In this document: piece by piece, positions 1 through 9,115 of the stretch
How positions within the stretch are numbered: the stretch's first letter is position 1
Layout: every line of letters starts with the position of its first letter
Source of the DNA: Bin80 sp965208025
GTDB lineage: Bacteria > Bacteroidota > Rhodothermia > Rhodothermales > Bin80
Length of the DNA stretch: 64,000 bases
Reading direction: 5' to 3'
Assembly (NCBI GenBank): GCA_965208025.1
Contig: OZ242302.1
Location: 2,170,001-2,234,000, forward strand
Position numbers and translations under genes: made by a program
Notes under the pieces: model-generated
The model's database searches: none
What the model saw: only the letters and a program-made list of their open reading frames with translations
What the model was told of the DNA's origin: nothing

Positions 1-893
1 CATGGGAGAGGACCGCCCATGCGATACGCACCACCTCATTATTTGCCCAAATCAAGTGGGAAACTAGGGAGAGTGTGCATCTTTTTTTGCCCCAAATTAC
101 CAAATTGACCCCCTACGGCTCTCCTGTCACATGTAATCCCGTAGAACACCCTCCAAATCCACCAGTTTTAGCCTAAATCAAGTTGAGGTGAATATTAAGG
201 GTATGAAGATTGTACTCCAATGAACCATGAGATAATTAAATCTCAGAATACGAACTTAGAAGTTCGCCTCACGATTTCGAGAGAAACATAAAGAAATCTT
301 AATTTTTTCTCCCTCGCCAAATCAAAGAATATTGGATATCTGGCTAACTTGTGTTGAAAAGTGTGCTTGAAGGAAGTCATTAGGCTTGGAGAGGTTCTTC
401 CCTTGGCAGGTAACAAATGACTCACTACTGAATGTCTCAGATCTCTATTTCATTGGTATGAAGCTGACCAAGATATTCAGGTTTGATGGCTGGGCGACGA
501 TTTGAAAGGATCTCTATGGTAATTACTGTTGTTGATTTCGGAGGGAACTCAGTGATTCGCCATCAAATTTGGCAACTGCTATCTGATTTGTGATTGGTCA
601 AAGACGTATTTGGAGAAAAAGCCTGACCATTGACTTCATCGTACGCTCTGATTGTTTGAGTCGATATGGCATGGTATAGTCATCTTTGAGTAGTGCGTAT
701 CAAGATAGCCGCAGACAGGTAGATCTTCCTCTCATGGTCAGTCTTACATCGCCGCCCGCTGATATAGATCTAGCCTATGGCCAGAATTGTTTGCCTCTCG
801 AGTCGGAGCAGCTTTTCATTCGGGAACCTGCAATAGTAAGAGGATATTTTTAACCTGTACCTTACATCCCCGCGGGAAATAACGGGGGTAGCA
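1..893. other. Left-end stretch without recognised gene
   Basis: About 0.9 kb of AT-rich sequence with only short open frames (at most about 73 codons) that resemble no protein I know and overlap one another. I see no tRNA, hairpin-plus-T-run terminator or insertion-sequence end here. It presumably contains the promoter of the DUF169 gene, but no clear hexamers stand out. Confidence 0.5.
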
Positions 894-1664
894 GTGCGCA
901 ACAAACACGAAAATATGCATGAAATGAAATCACAAAGCGAAAACACCCAAACCTGGAAAGACCTCAATGACCGCCTTGTAGCGGTGCTCAAGCCGTATGC
1001 TCCCCCAGTAGCTATCTCGTTCCATTACTCCGGCGAGATACCGCCTGCGGTTCAAGTTGAGGAGAACTACCCGCCCCCGAACGAATATGGTCGAACTGGT
1101 CAGGTTCCTGCCGGATGTGTGTTCTGGATTCAGGGTTCCAGCGAAACGTTCGCCACCGTTGCCTCTGACCATGCGAATTGTAGTGTCGGTAGCTATACAC
1201 ATGGCTTTATCTCTCTAGAAGAAGCTGCGACGAAGGACGATGTTGGTGCGGTCCTGGAGGCTGGGTGGGTTGACCAGTCGGCGGTGATGGCCCTACCGCA
1301 TGTTGCCAAGAAGCCAGAGTCGGTTGTCTATGGACCGCTTGCGAAGCGGAGTACTGCCCCGCAAGTCGTACTACTCCGCATCAACGGACTTGCGCTCATG
1401 ACGCTGAAGAATGCTTTCCCTGAGATGCCGATTGAGGGGAAACCACAATGCCACATTGTGGCCTTAGCCAAGGATCAGAACATGGTGGCAGCCAGTGTCG
1501 GATGCGCACTCAGCCGTTCACGTACTGGAATGCGTTCAGAGGAAATGACTGCTGTCATTCCTGGCGATCGCCTATTTGAGGTAGTCACGACCCTCGAGGA
1601 AACATCCAGCCTTGACCGCGCAATGGCGCGCTACGCGTCTGCAGACACCAAAAGGTTTGAGTAG
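894..1664 (+). CDS. DUF169 family protein
   Basis: The 256-residue product resembles the DUF169 (COG2043) family of cytoplasmic proteins with unknown biochemical role. Features seen are the N-terminal KPYAPPVAISF stretch, the VPAGCVFW segment, a conserved cysteine in HANCSVGSYTHG (near residue 97), the SVVYGPLAK segment and the C-terminal GCALSRSRTGM region. These cysteine-containing blocks are characteristic of the family. The frame opens with GTG at 894; an ATG eight codons in, at 915, is an equally good start because residues 1-15 are not conserved. It stands alone: no gene lies within 1 kb on either side, so context gives no hint of pathway. There is no signal peptide or membrane segment. 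Family assignment is from recall of the motif pattern. Confidence 0.75.
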   Translation: MRNKHENMHEMKSQSENTQTWKDLNDRLVAVLKPYAPPVAISFHYSGEIPPAVQVEENYPPPNEYGRTGQVPAGCVFWIQGSSETFATVASDHANCSVGSYTHGFISLEEAATKDDVGAVLEAGWVDQSAVMALPHVAKKPESVVYGPLAKRSTAPQVVLLRINGLALMTLKNAFPEMPIEGKPQCHIVALAKDQNMVAASVGCALSRSRTGMRSEEMTAVIPGDRLFEVVTTLEETSSLDRAMARYASADTKRFE

Positions 1665-2313
1665 CACATGGTGATGGAGCATCGTCATCCGAATGATTAC
1701 CCTCTGGCCTCGGATGTATTCAAAGGAAATACTACGGATTCCAAGACGATTGCCTCCCGTACAGATCACCCAGTTCCTTGACACCTTGATCCTGAACTTG
1801 TATTTCTGGTGGGAGATCGCGGGGTATAGATGCGGTATGGGATTCGGGAAGAGTTGCTCCAGATAGGTCTGGCCTAGATTGCAGACATGCGCCACGACAG
1901 TCTGCGCGGGGTGAGGGAAGCTGCAAAGGAGACTGAGATGAGTTTATTTGACCAGTAAAATATCATGCAGTTAGAGACCGTCCTGTGAGGGGATAAATCT
2001 GTAAGCCATACCTCAACATTGCGGCTTTGCGGGAGAAAACTTGTCTTCAAAAAGTCCAAAAAACAAAAAATTATGCACTTGGAGTGATTTGATGAGGGGC
2101 AACTTCAGCGCTAATAGTTAGCTCGTTGTATCCGACTGGCCAATCAGTTTGATTCGGGTAGATGTCTCAATATCACGGAATAGGACAATTTGAGAAATAA
2201 TTACTTAAAGTGATTCAGGATCAAAGAAATTTGTTTTAACAGTTTACGATGGCTCAAGCGAAAAGAATCTATCATTCATGAATACAACATTATTGTTGAC
2301 AACATTTTTGTTG
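1665..2313. other. Gene-free stretch before a MITE-like element
   Basis: Non-coding stretch between the DUF169 gene and a decayed ISL3-type element. Only overlapping short frames are present. No RNA gene or terminator could be identified. Confidence 0.4.
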
Positions 2314-2596
2314 GGTTCTACCACAATTTGTATGGAACGAGAACCATTGAATAACCAGAAGAATCTGTGATCTTGTAGATCCGTCTTGAGAGAATTGCAA
2401 CAAGATAGTCATCATGGTTGCCCAGATGGTTCAGTGAGATCTTGACAGAGTCTGTAACGCGTTATATTCAATATGATTGAATACCCTTAAAACGAGTTAA
2501 CGACAAAATTCAAGAACTCAAAATGGTCGGTACAGACAGCAAAAGGTTTGAACACTTGGTAGGCATCACTCTACTCACAAAATTCGTTACAGACCC
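2314..2596 (+). mobile_element. Decayed ISL3-type MITE-like element (copy 1)
   Basis: The left end begins GGTTCTACCACAATTTG, the same 17 bases as the left end of the complete ISL3-type element at 24067. The right end reads AATTCGTTACAGACCC, a degraded version of its right end. The inside has no open transposase frame, but it aligns by eye with the element at 4190-4500: both contain a GTCATCA..TTGCC motif and an AAAATGGT...GCAAAAGGTTT segment in the same order. This looks like a short internally deleted derivative of about 0.28 kb that has since mutated. No clear target duplication is visible. Confidence 0.6.
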
Positions 2597-2865
2597 AATA
2601 AAACGCATACAAATATGCATCTGGTTTTTGAAGTGAAAGAAGCCTATGACAGTGTGAGATATCTTAACGATCTTTCCTAAAAAGGGCAGACGTCAACTGT
2701 GAATACCTGCTCATTTCGGCTACGCGTGCTTATACGCTTTGATGTCATAAACACGCCCACATTCAACCCCCAAAGGAGCGACCATCCCATCCATGGTGAG
2801 TACTGAGCGGAGTACCGTCAAGTGAAACGGGAACATGAATCCGCTCATGAGAGCAAAGGTTGGGA

Positions 2866-4056
2866 TCACCTTTGAAACCCCGAACTGAGGTTTCGCTCCA
2901 CACGGATTTTCTGCGTCTGGCGGGATAGTTCAATTTTCTCTCTAGTAAAGGTCTCAATTAACCAAGTGTGCATGGATGGGATGGGGACAATATATCCCAT
3001 ATTATTCTGTTTCAGTATTCCTTTTTCCTCAAACTTGGCAAAGAGTTCTTTCGCCTGATCGTCTCCGTACTTTTGCGCCATGGGATGGATTATATCCAGA
3101 TACTCCAATGTTTCACCTAGGGTCACTTTTGCTATAGACATTGCGAGACTCTGGACTTCGTCTGGCCGGAAATCAACCAATCGTCCCTTGTAGTATGCCT
3201 TTCGTGCTTCGTGTCCCACTTCCAGTACAGAATTTAATCCGTCTGGTGTCATAACTCCACCATTTGCTTTCAGGTACTCCGAAGCGTGTTTCGCATAGGA
3301 ATGGACATGTCGAGGCCATCCATTTGCCTCCTGTGCAATTGCATCAATCCACGCAGACGGACCTCCTTTCCCCCTCCCATCTTTTTTGATCCAGTCCTTG
3401 ATCACTAAGTGTTCGGACTCCTTGCTTAACGCCCCCAACTCTACAACACATCCCTCTGAAAATCTTGAAATGTTAAAAGCCTGAAAGGCTTTTAAGGTTG
3501 GGCTGAGTCCAGCGGCAAGATGGACGACAGGCTTATTTAGTTGACCATTATGGATCGCATTGAGAATAGTAGAGGCTATGATATTTTGGGGGCTCCCAGG
3601 GGTGCTGATATCTACCAATCTCTGTGCTTCATCCAGAATGAGTAGCAGAGGTTTTTTACCTTTCTGGAGTAATCTTTTCACCGTCTGCGTTGATCTATTA
3701 GCACTGACTTTTGCAGAGGCGAACCCAGGGATAGAAACGCCCATTTCACCACCTTTTATATTCAGTTCTTTCCACAGGCCAAGGGAATCTACTAATGAGT
3801 CCACCTCCCATAGGCTCGGCGGATCAATGATCGCAACCTGCCATTCGGCTGCTTCGGCTATCCTCTCGCATTCATAAAGGAGAGCGCTCTTTCCCGCGCC
3901 AGGGGCACCATGGATCAGGAATGTAGTCCCAGAATTTGATGCGTTTGCGCGATCCAATAAATTCTTGAATTTATTTCGAATACTTTCGCGTCCGTGGAAA
4001 TACGGGGAGGGTCCACGATCAAAGGCAGCGGTAAGTGGTGGATTAAGTTTGTGCAT
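2866..4056 (-). CDS. AAA/Orc1-Cdc6-like ATPase
   Basis: A 396-residue soluble protein with a P-loop ATPase domain: Walker A GAPGAGKS at residues 50-57, Walker B LLLILDEAQ at about 137-145, and a helical region after it. The C-terminal third (KFEEKGILKQNNMGYIVPIP) looks like a winged-helix domain, as in archaeal Orc1/Cdc6-type and related AAA_16 ATPases. Such stand-alone ATPases are common in mobile or defence regions, but the partner is not evident. The nearest genes are a methyltransferase more than 600 bp upstream and nothing downstream. The gene sits between two groups of decayed ISL3-type repeats (2314-2596 and 4173-4572), suggesting horizontal acquisition. The ATG at 4056 is the only good start. 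Exact substrate and function are unknown. Confidence 0.8.
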   Translation of the reverse strand: MHKLNPPLTAAFDRGPSPYFHGRESIRNKFKNLLDRANASNSGTTFLIHGAPGAGKSALLYECERIAEAAEWQVAIIDPPSLWEVDSLVDSLGLWKELNIKGGEMGVSIPGFASAKVSANRSTQTVKRLLQKGKKPLLLILDEAQRLVDISTPGSPQNIIASTILNAIHNGQLNKPVVHLAAGLSPTLKAFQAFNISRFSEGCVVELGALSKESEHLVIKDWIKKDGRGKGGPSAWIDAIAQEANGWPRHVHSYAKHASEYLKANGGVMTPDGLNSVLEVGHEARKAYYKGRLVDFRPDEVQSLAMSIAKVTLGETLEYLDIIHPMAQKYGDDQAKELFAKFEEKGILKQNNMGYIVPIPSMHTWLIETFTREKIELSRQTQKIRVERNLSSGFQR

Positions 4057-4172
4057 GGCACAGTTCGGCTATGCTCTGTTAGACATGACCTGAAATGAAT
4101 AGGTTCCAGTATCTATCTGTAAAGAGAGTGGTTTAGCAACTGCTTATTTTGTCTCATGTGCTGTAATAAGTT

Positions 4173-4189
4173 GGTTCTACCACAATTTG
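4173..4189 (+). repeat. Orphan ISL3-type left terminal repeat
   Basis: A 17-base copy of the ISL3-type left end (GGTTCTACCACAATTTG) immediately abutting a second identical copy that starts at 4190. It is probably the left end of an older element into which, or beside which, the element at 4190-4500 inserted. Confidence 0.6.
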
Positions 4190-4500
4190 GGTTCTACCAC
4201 AATTTGTATGGAATGAGTATCTTTTTATAGTCAGAGGAATCTGTTGAATTGTACATGGATCTGCATTGAAAAGAAACCATCAATATAGTCATCAAGATTG
4301 CCGAGATGTATCAGTACATCTTGATCAAGCCTATATTGCACCATAGCCCCTACGATTGAACATCATCACGGAGCGAAATAAAGTCAACATCCATGGACAC
4401 AAAATGGTGGAAGAGACCGCAAAAGGTTTCACCAGAAGGGACGCATAGTTCTACTCATCTGTGGATGTTAGTCTTTTTCCACGAGATTCGTAATAGAACC
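4190..4500 (+). mobile_element. Decayed ISL3-type MITE-like element (copy 2)
   Basis: A 311-bp segment starting with the ISL3-type left end and 14 further matching bases (TATGGAATGAGTAT, as at 24084 with one change). It ends in GATTCGTAATAGAACC, a near copy of the ISL3 right end. Internally it parallels copy 1 at 2314-2596 and carries no usable open frame. It is likely a non-autonomous derivative mobilised by the ISL3 transposase. Confidence 0.6.
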
Positions 4501-4504
4501 AAAA

Positions 4505-4572
4505 AAACAGAAGTGCGATTCTATTCTTCTGTGGAGGATTAGACCTCTATCCACAAGGTTCGTGGTAGAACC
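4505..4572 (+). mobile_element. ISL3-type 3' terminal fragment
   Basis: The 68 bases ending GTTCGTGGTAGAACC match, with very few changes, the last 68 bases of the complete element at 24067-25348, including the CAGAAGTGCGATTC segment that encodes the transposase C-terminus. This is the right end of a truncated element, in the same orientation as all other copies in the window. Confidence 0.75.
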
Positions 4573-4686
4573 TGAGAAACGAATCTTTCGGGGATCGTTA
4601 TCTTGGCGATAGTGATTGGAACGAAATCGGTAAACATATGCGTATTGGGATGAATTTACCCACCGTCTGAGGAGAATATTACAGGA

Positions 4687-5466
4687 TTATCTTCTGCAAA
4701 GAACCGTCATATGAGCGTGGTAAAGTTTTGTCCAGAGAGAAGCAAAATATTTTGGGAAATAATGTTCGGTACACATCTTTATGAAATACTTCAATTGACT
4801 GGCATCTCCATAGGCAAACTCAATCGTCGCTCTCCCAAAGATAGGTGCATAGACATATTGATCAGATACATCCATCCCATTCTCAGAAAGTAAGTTCAGA
4901 AAATCTCGCTTACTGAAAAACTGGACATGTCCAGCGGAGTGGTTGCCCCGATCTTGTAGTGTTCCCTTGATTTTCCCGAAGAACAAATTTTCAAGAGGAA
5001 CCTCTGCTATAAAATAATCCCAATTCAAATCCAATAGGGAATTCAAAAATTGTTCAGAATTCTCAAGGTGCTCTATCACATGGCTACAGACGACTAAATT
5101 AAATTTCTTTTCTTCAAACAAATCCGAGCAGTCCATCACATCTCCCACCACGGAGCATACGTCTGGGAGGTTTTTTTTCACATATTCAATAGCTTCGGTA
5201 GAATAATCAATTGCGTAATATGATCTGGCTATATCTCGCTGTTGGAGCTCCGCAATGACCGCTCCTGTCCCACAACCGACTTCTAAGATGGAGGATGGAT
5301 TCAAGCTATGTTGACTGAGCAACTTGCAAATTGCGTTCGCTTTTTGGTTGGCTCCACGACGGAGCCATTCGACTTGTCGCTCTAATGAGTCCGTGTAGGT
5401 AGAACTGTAATGATCTCTTCCCGTGAGCCCAGAATTCAAGCGAGAAATACTGTTGCGCTTGGCCAT
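4687..5466 (-). CDS. Class I SAM-dependent methyltransferase
   Basis: A 259-residue cytoplasmic protein with the Rossmann methyltransferase signature. Motif I is ILEVGCGTGAVIAEL (about residues 60-74), an acidic motif II lies in YYAIDYS, motif III in VVGDVMDC, and motif IV is FNLVVCSHVIEHLEN. The C-terminal half resembles the cap of small-molecule or polysaccharide/lipid methyltransferases rather than DNA methyltransferases: there is no N/DPPY motif. The ATG at 5466 gives the full-length family fit. It is oriented away from the ABC importer operon and has no close partner, so the acceptor cannot be named. The coding sequence is intact. Confidence 0.8.
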   Translation of the reverse strand: MAKRNSISRLNSGLTGRDHYSSTYTDSLERQVEWLRRGANQKANAICKLLSQHSLNPSSILEVGCGTGAVIAELQQRDIARSYYAIDYSTEAIEYVKKNLPDVCSVVGDVMDCSDLFEEKKFNLVVCSHVIEHLENSEQFLNSLLDLNWDYFIAEVPLENLFFGKIKGTLQDRGNHSAGHVQFFSKRDFLNLLSENGMDVSDQYVYAPIFGRATIEFAYGDASQLKYFIKMCTEHYFPKYFASLWTKLYHAHMTVLCRR

Positions 5467-5763
5467 TGCATGTTTGGGGGGTTTACCAATTTGATGGAAT
5501 ATTTTTTGTTAACCAAACTTACTCATTTTCGGACAAATCGCTATTCTGATGTCTGCCCTGTCTGCACCAACCATCCAGCTCTCAATTGATCCAACGGAAC
5601 TAGTCATCCACGCGTTAAGTTGAAACACAAATGTGGAGAGGTTATCCGCGACTAAATAGGTGAACAGATTGACCACGATACGCTTCATACTACTCTGTAT
5701 AACGACAACGGCATTGCCCACATTGAATTTCGGGGGGTCAACAAGAGTTATGACGGTCGCTCC

Positions 5764-6801
5764 ATGGTCGTCAAAAATCTGCACCTTAAAATTCAGACTG
5801 GCGAATTCGTGACCCTACTGGGGCCTTCAGGATCGGGGAAAACCACCATCCTGATGATGCTTGCTGGTTTTCAGTCCCCTACTGCCGGTGAAATTCTCCT
5901 TGATGGACATCCGATCCAAAACCTGCCAGCCAGAAAGCGCGGGATTGGGATGGTTTTCCAGAATTACGCTCTTTTTCCCCATATGACTGTGGGGGCGAAT
6001 CTCGCATTCCCTCTAGAAGTTCGCGGCATAGGAAAAGAAGAGCGTAAGGCTCTGGTAGAGCGTGTACTCCGTCTTGTGCGTCTGGAAGGGTTTGCTGACC
6101 GTCGTCCTGCGCAGCTTTCTGGAGGTCAACAGCAACGGGTGGCAATTGCAAGAGCTCTGGTTTTTGAGCCTACCTTGGTTCTGATGGACGAGCCTCTTGG
6201 GGCACTTGATCGGAGCCTTCGCGACGAAATGCAGTATGAAATTCGTCGGATCCATCAAACGCTTGGCGTTACGGTGGTTTATGTTACACATGATCAGCAA
6301 GAAGCCATGGTCATGTCCGACCGAATCGCTGTACTACGTGATGGAGTGATTGAACAAATTTCCGTACCCGAAGGGCTCTATGAAGAGCCCAAATCTGCGT
6401 TTGTCTCTCGCTTCATCGGTGAGAGTAATCAACTCCAAGGACGCGTATCTGCTATCTCGGAAAGTAGTGAGGTTTGTGAAGTGAAAACCGGTGGGAAAAT
6501 CTTTCAGGCCTTGAAAGTATTTCCTACCAATGTTGGTGAACATGTACTTCTTTCCATCCGACCAGAACGCATTAAGATTAATCCGGAGCCAGATCAATAC
6601 ACGAATGAAGTGCAAGCCATCGTCAAAGATTTAACCTTTCTTGGAGGTCAACTTCGCGTTCGATTAGCTGCATGTGACCGAGATGACTTCATTGCTACAA
6701 TTCCAAATATCGCTGGACATGGTGGATTACTCGTAGGCGACTCTGTCCGCATCGGATGGACCGCTGTTGACTGCCGTGCTCTTAACTACGAATTATTTTG
6801 A
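5764..6801 (+). CDS. ABC transporter ATPase, spermidine/putrescine (PotA) type
   Basis: Nucleotide-binding subunit of an importer. Seen: Walker A GPSGSGKTT (residues 20-28), Q-loop FQNYALFPH, signature LSGGQQQRVAIARAL, Walker B LVLMDEPLGALD, H-loop VTHDQ, and a C-terminal TOBE-type regulatory domain (about residues 230-340). These features fit the PotA/FbpC/CysA group. The first gene of a four-gene operon, it is followed with overlap by a binding lipoprotein and two permeases. Oddity: the ATG at 5764 cuts off the conserved first strand. In-frame sequence upstream, from about 5716 (HIEFRGVNKSYDGR), clearly belongs to the domain but has no ATG/GTG/TTG before the stop at 5653. CTG at 5695 or ATT at 5713 are candidates. 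Substrate is inferred from the operon. Confidence 0.85.
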   Translation: MVVKNLHLKIQTGEFVTLLGPSGSGKTTILMMLAGFQSPTAGEILLDGHPIQNLPARKRGIGMVFQNYALFPHMTVGANLAFPLEVRGIGKEERKALVERVLRLVRLEGFADRRPAQLSGGQQQRVAIARALVFEPTLVLMDEPLGALDRSLRDEMQYEIRRIHQTLGVTVVYVTHDQQEAMVMSDRIAVLRDGVIEQISVPEGLYEEPKSAFVSRFIGESNQLQGRVSAISESSEVCEVKTGGKIFQALKVFPTNVGEHVLLSIRPERIKINPEPDQYTNEVQAIVKDLTFLGGQLRVRLAACDRDDFIATIPNIAGHGGLLVGDSVRIGWTAVDCRALNYELF

Positions 6802-7910
6802 TCCAAAATTTTGAATCCATGAATTTTCAGACGAAATCAGTTCTTCTCTCGCTCTTGATCGTACTGTTGATCAGTTCATGTAGAACTGAAACCCCTCGCT
6901 CCATCACAACAGTGTCGTGGGGAGGCTCTTATGGTCGTGCTGTATATGAAGGAGTGAACATTCCCTTTACCGAGGAGACTGGAATTCTCGCACAAATGGA
7001 AGACTACAACGGCGGTCTGGCACAGATTCGTGCTCAGGTTGAAATAGGTGAAATCTACTGGGATGTGGTAGACCTGGAGATTGCAGATGCAGTTCGTGGA
7101 TGTGATGAAGGGCTATTGGAACCAATTGATGTCAATCTACTCCCTCCAAGTCCGAATGGAATTCCTGCAATTGATGATTTTCCTCCGGAAAGCCTGACCG
7201 AGTGTGGAGTGGGGAATTTGTATTGGTCTGGGGTGATTGCCTATAATGAAGAAAATATCCCGGGTACCAAACCCACTACGGTAAAGGATTTTTTTGACCT
7301 GGAGATGTTTCCTGGCCGACGTGGAATGCGGCGGGTTCCCCAAGGCAATCTTGAGTATGCCCTCATGGCCGACGGTGTCCCAAGAGAGGATATATACGCC
7401 ACGCTTGACACTCCTGAGGGAATAGACCGCGCCTTTGCCAAACTTGAAACGATCAAGAGCGAAGTGATCTGGTGGGAAGCGGGAGCTCAGCCTCCTCAAA
7501 TGCTAGCCGACGGAGAGGTGGTACTTACCACCGCATATAATGGACGAATATTTAATGCACAAGTCCTTGAGAATCAGCCATTTGTCATTATTTGGGATGG
7601 ACAACTGCAGAGTGTTGGGCAGATTGTGATAGTGGCGGGTACGCCTCGTCTTCAAGATGCAATGGAGTATCTGGCCTATTCCACCAGTGCAGAGCCATTG
7701 TCCAGAGTCTCGAACCGAATCTCATACTCGCCTGCACGCATGTCGGGGAGGCCTCTCGTTTCGACCCATGTAGAAGCTGGGGTTCAAATGGAACCGCATA
7801 TGCCCGCATCTCCCGAAAATTCAAGGACTGCTCTGCATTTTGATTGGGCCTGGTGGGTTGATCATCAGGACGAAATGAATGAACGTTTCAGCGCATGGCT
7901 GGCCCTTTGA
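6798..7910 (+). CDS. ABC transporter substrate-binding lipoprotein (PotD-like)
   Basis: Extracellular solute-binding protein, family 1 / PotD type, of about 363-370 residues. The N-terminus has a hydrophobic stretch ending in a lipobox (LLISSC), so it should be a lipid-anchored periplasmic protein. The mature part starts with ITTVSWGGSYGRAV, typical of spermidine/putrescine-like binding proteins. The frame opens with TTG at 6798, overlapping the stop of the ATPase gene. The ATG at 6819 (MNFQTKSVLL) is the more likely start because it places the lipobox about 20 residues in. It overlaps the next permease gene by 16 bp, indicating one transcript. Ligand (polyamine or a related amine or carboxylate) is inferred. 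Confidence 0.85.
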   Translation: MIQNFESMNFQTKSVLLSLLIVLLISSCRTETPRSITTVSWGGSYGRAVYEGVNIPFTEETGILAQMEDYNGGLAQIRAQVEIGEIYWDVVDLEIADAVRGCDEGLLEPIDVNLLPPSPNGIPAIDDFPPESLTECGVGNLYWSGVIAYNEENIPGTKPTTVKDFFDLEMFPGRRGMRRVPQGNLEYALMADGVPREDIYATLDTPEGIDRAFAKLETIKSEVIWWEAGAQPPQMLADGEVVLTTAYNGRIFNAQVLENQPFVIIWDGQLQSVGQIVIVAGTPRLQDAMEYLAYSTSAEPLSRVSNRISYSPARMSGRPLVSTHVEAGVQMEPHMPASPENSRTALHFDWAWWVDHQDEMNERFSAWLAL

Positions 7911-9115
7911 GGTTTTCCGGCAATCCTGAGATCCGTACTCGATTGCGGGCTCTTGGACTTGTTCTCCCACTCTTACTCTTTATTGGCGTCACCTTTATTG
8001 CCCCTCTGGGGACGATGCTGGTTCGAAGCGTTTATGATCCTGTTGTCGCCGACGCTCTGCCTAAAACTCTGGCATTATTGGAGGACTGGGATGGACATAG
8101 CTCCCCTCCCGAAGCCGTATATGCTACCGTAGCTGTGGAAATCAAACGTGCAGCAACTGAGCGTTCCCTTGGGCAGGTCGCTGGTCGAATCAACAGGGTA
8201 CAAAGCGGACTTCGTAGCTCCATCACCAGTACAGCAAGAGAGTTGCGCACCATTGAGGCAGGGCCATGGCGTGAGTATATGATTTCAATTGATTCAGCCT
8301 GGGCCGATCCCTTAACTTGGTATGCAATTCAAACAACCGGCGAGCGCCTCACTGCGCGCCACTATTGGAATGCTCTGGATCTGAAGCGCCTTCCTGACGG
8401 TTCTGTGGCCGCGCAACCTAAAGATCGGCGAATCTATCTCCAGTTATTCTGGCGAACTCTCTTGATTAGCAGCATCATTACCCTCCTATGCCTGATACTG
8501 GGTTATCCGATCGCACATCTGATTGCCAATTCTCCACCCCACCGCCAAAATTTGCTACTCATCTTGGTCTTAGTCCCATTTTGGACTTCGCTTCTTGTAC
8601 GTACTACTGCATGGATCGTATTGTTACAGAACCAGGGAGTATTGAACGATCTTCTGGTCGCCATTGGTTTGATTGGTGAGGGTGGACGTTTGGCAATGAT
8701 CTATAATATGACGGGAACCATCATAGCCATGACCCATGTTCTGCTGCCTTTTATGGTTTTGCCACTCTACTCAGTCATGCGTGGCATTCCCTCAACACAT
8801 ATGAATGCGGCGGCATCGCTGGGGGCCACCCCGCTGCAGTCATTTCTGCGTATCTACTGGCCGCAGTCGCTCCCCGGAGTTGGAGCTGGATCTCTCCTTG
8901 TATTTATTCTGGCCATTGGATTTTATATCACTCCTGCATTGGTAGGAGGGAGCGACGGACAACTCATTTCCAACATGATCGCCTATCACATGCAGACCTC
9001 ACTCAACTGGGGGCTGGCTGCTGCTCTTGGAGGCGTTCTACTCTTGGGAGTCCTAATCCTGTATACGGTCTACGATCGTCTCGTAGGGATTGAGAGAATG
9101 GGTTTAGCCTCATGA
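7895..9115 (+). CDS. ABC transporter permease (PotB-like, long periplasmic loop)
   Basis: Inner-membrane permease of 406 residues. The first membrane helix (LGLVLPLLLFIGVTFIAPL) is followed by a long hydrophilic stretch of about 140 residues before the remaining helices. The usual PotB/CysU-type core then follows, with the EAA loop in AAASLGATPLQSFLRIYWP, where the ATPase docks. The usual PotB is near 280-300 residues; the extra length lies entirely in the first periplasmic loop and is seen in a subset of alphaproteobacterial-type permeases. The start overlaps the binding-protein gene, and the end overlaps the second permease by ATGA, so the four genes are translationally coupled. Confidence 0.85.
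   Translation: MAGPLRFSGNPEIRTRLRALGLVLPLLLFIGVTFIAPLGTMLVRSVYDPVVADALPKTLALLEDWDGHSSPPEAVYATVAVEIKRAATERSLGQVAGRINRVQSGLRSSITSTARELRTIEAGPWREYMISIDSAWADPLTWYAIQTTGERLTARHYWNALDLKRLPDGSVAAQPKDRRIYLQLFWRTLLISSIITLLCLILGYPIAHLIANSPPHRQNLLLILVLVPFWTSLLVRTTAWIVLLQNQGVLNDLLVAIGLIGEGGRLAMIYNMTGTIIAMTHVLLPFMVLPLYSVMRGIPSTHMNAAASLGATPLQSFLRIYWPQSLPGVGAGSLLVFILAIGFYITPALVGGSDGQLISNMIAYHMQTSLNWGLAAALGGVLLLGVLILYTVYDRLVGIERMGLAS

Noticed and set aside
5509..5784. 91-codon minus-strand frame before the ABC operon
   Set aside because: It overlaps the real start region of the ATPase gene in the opposite sense and has no coding signature.
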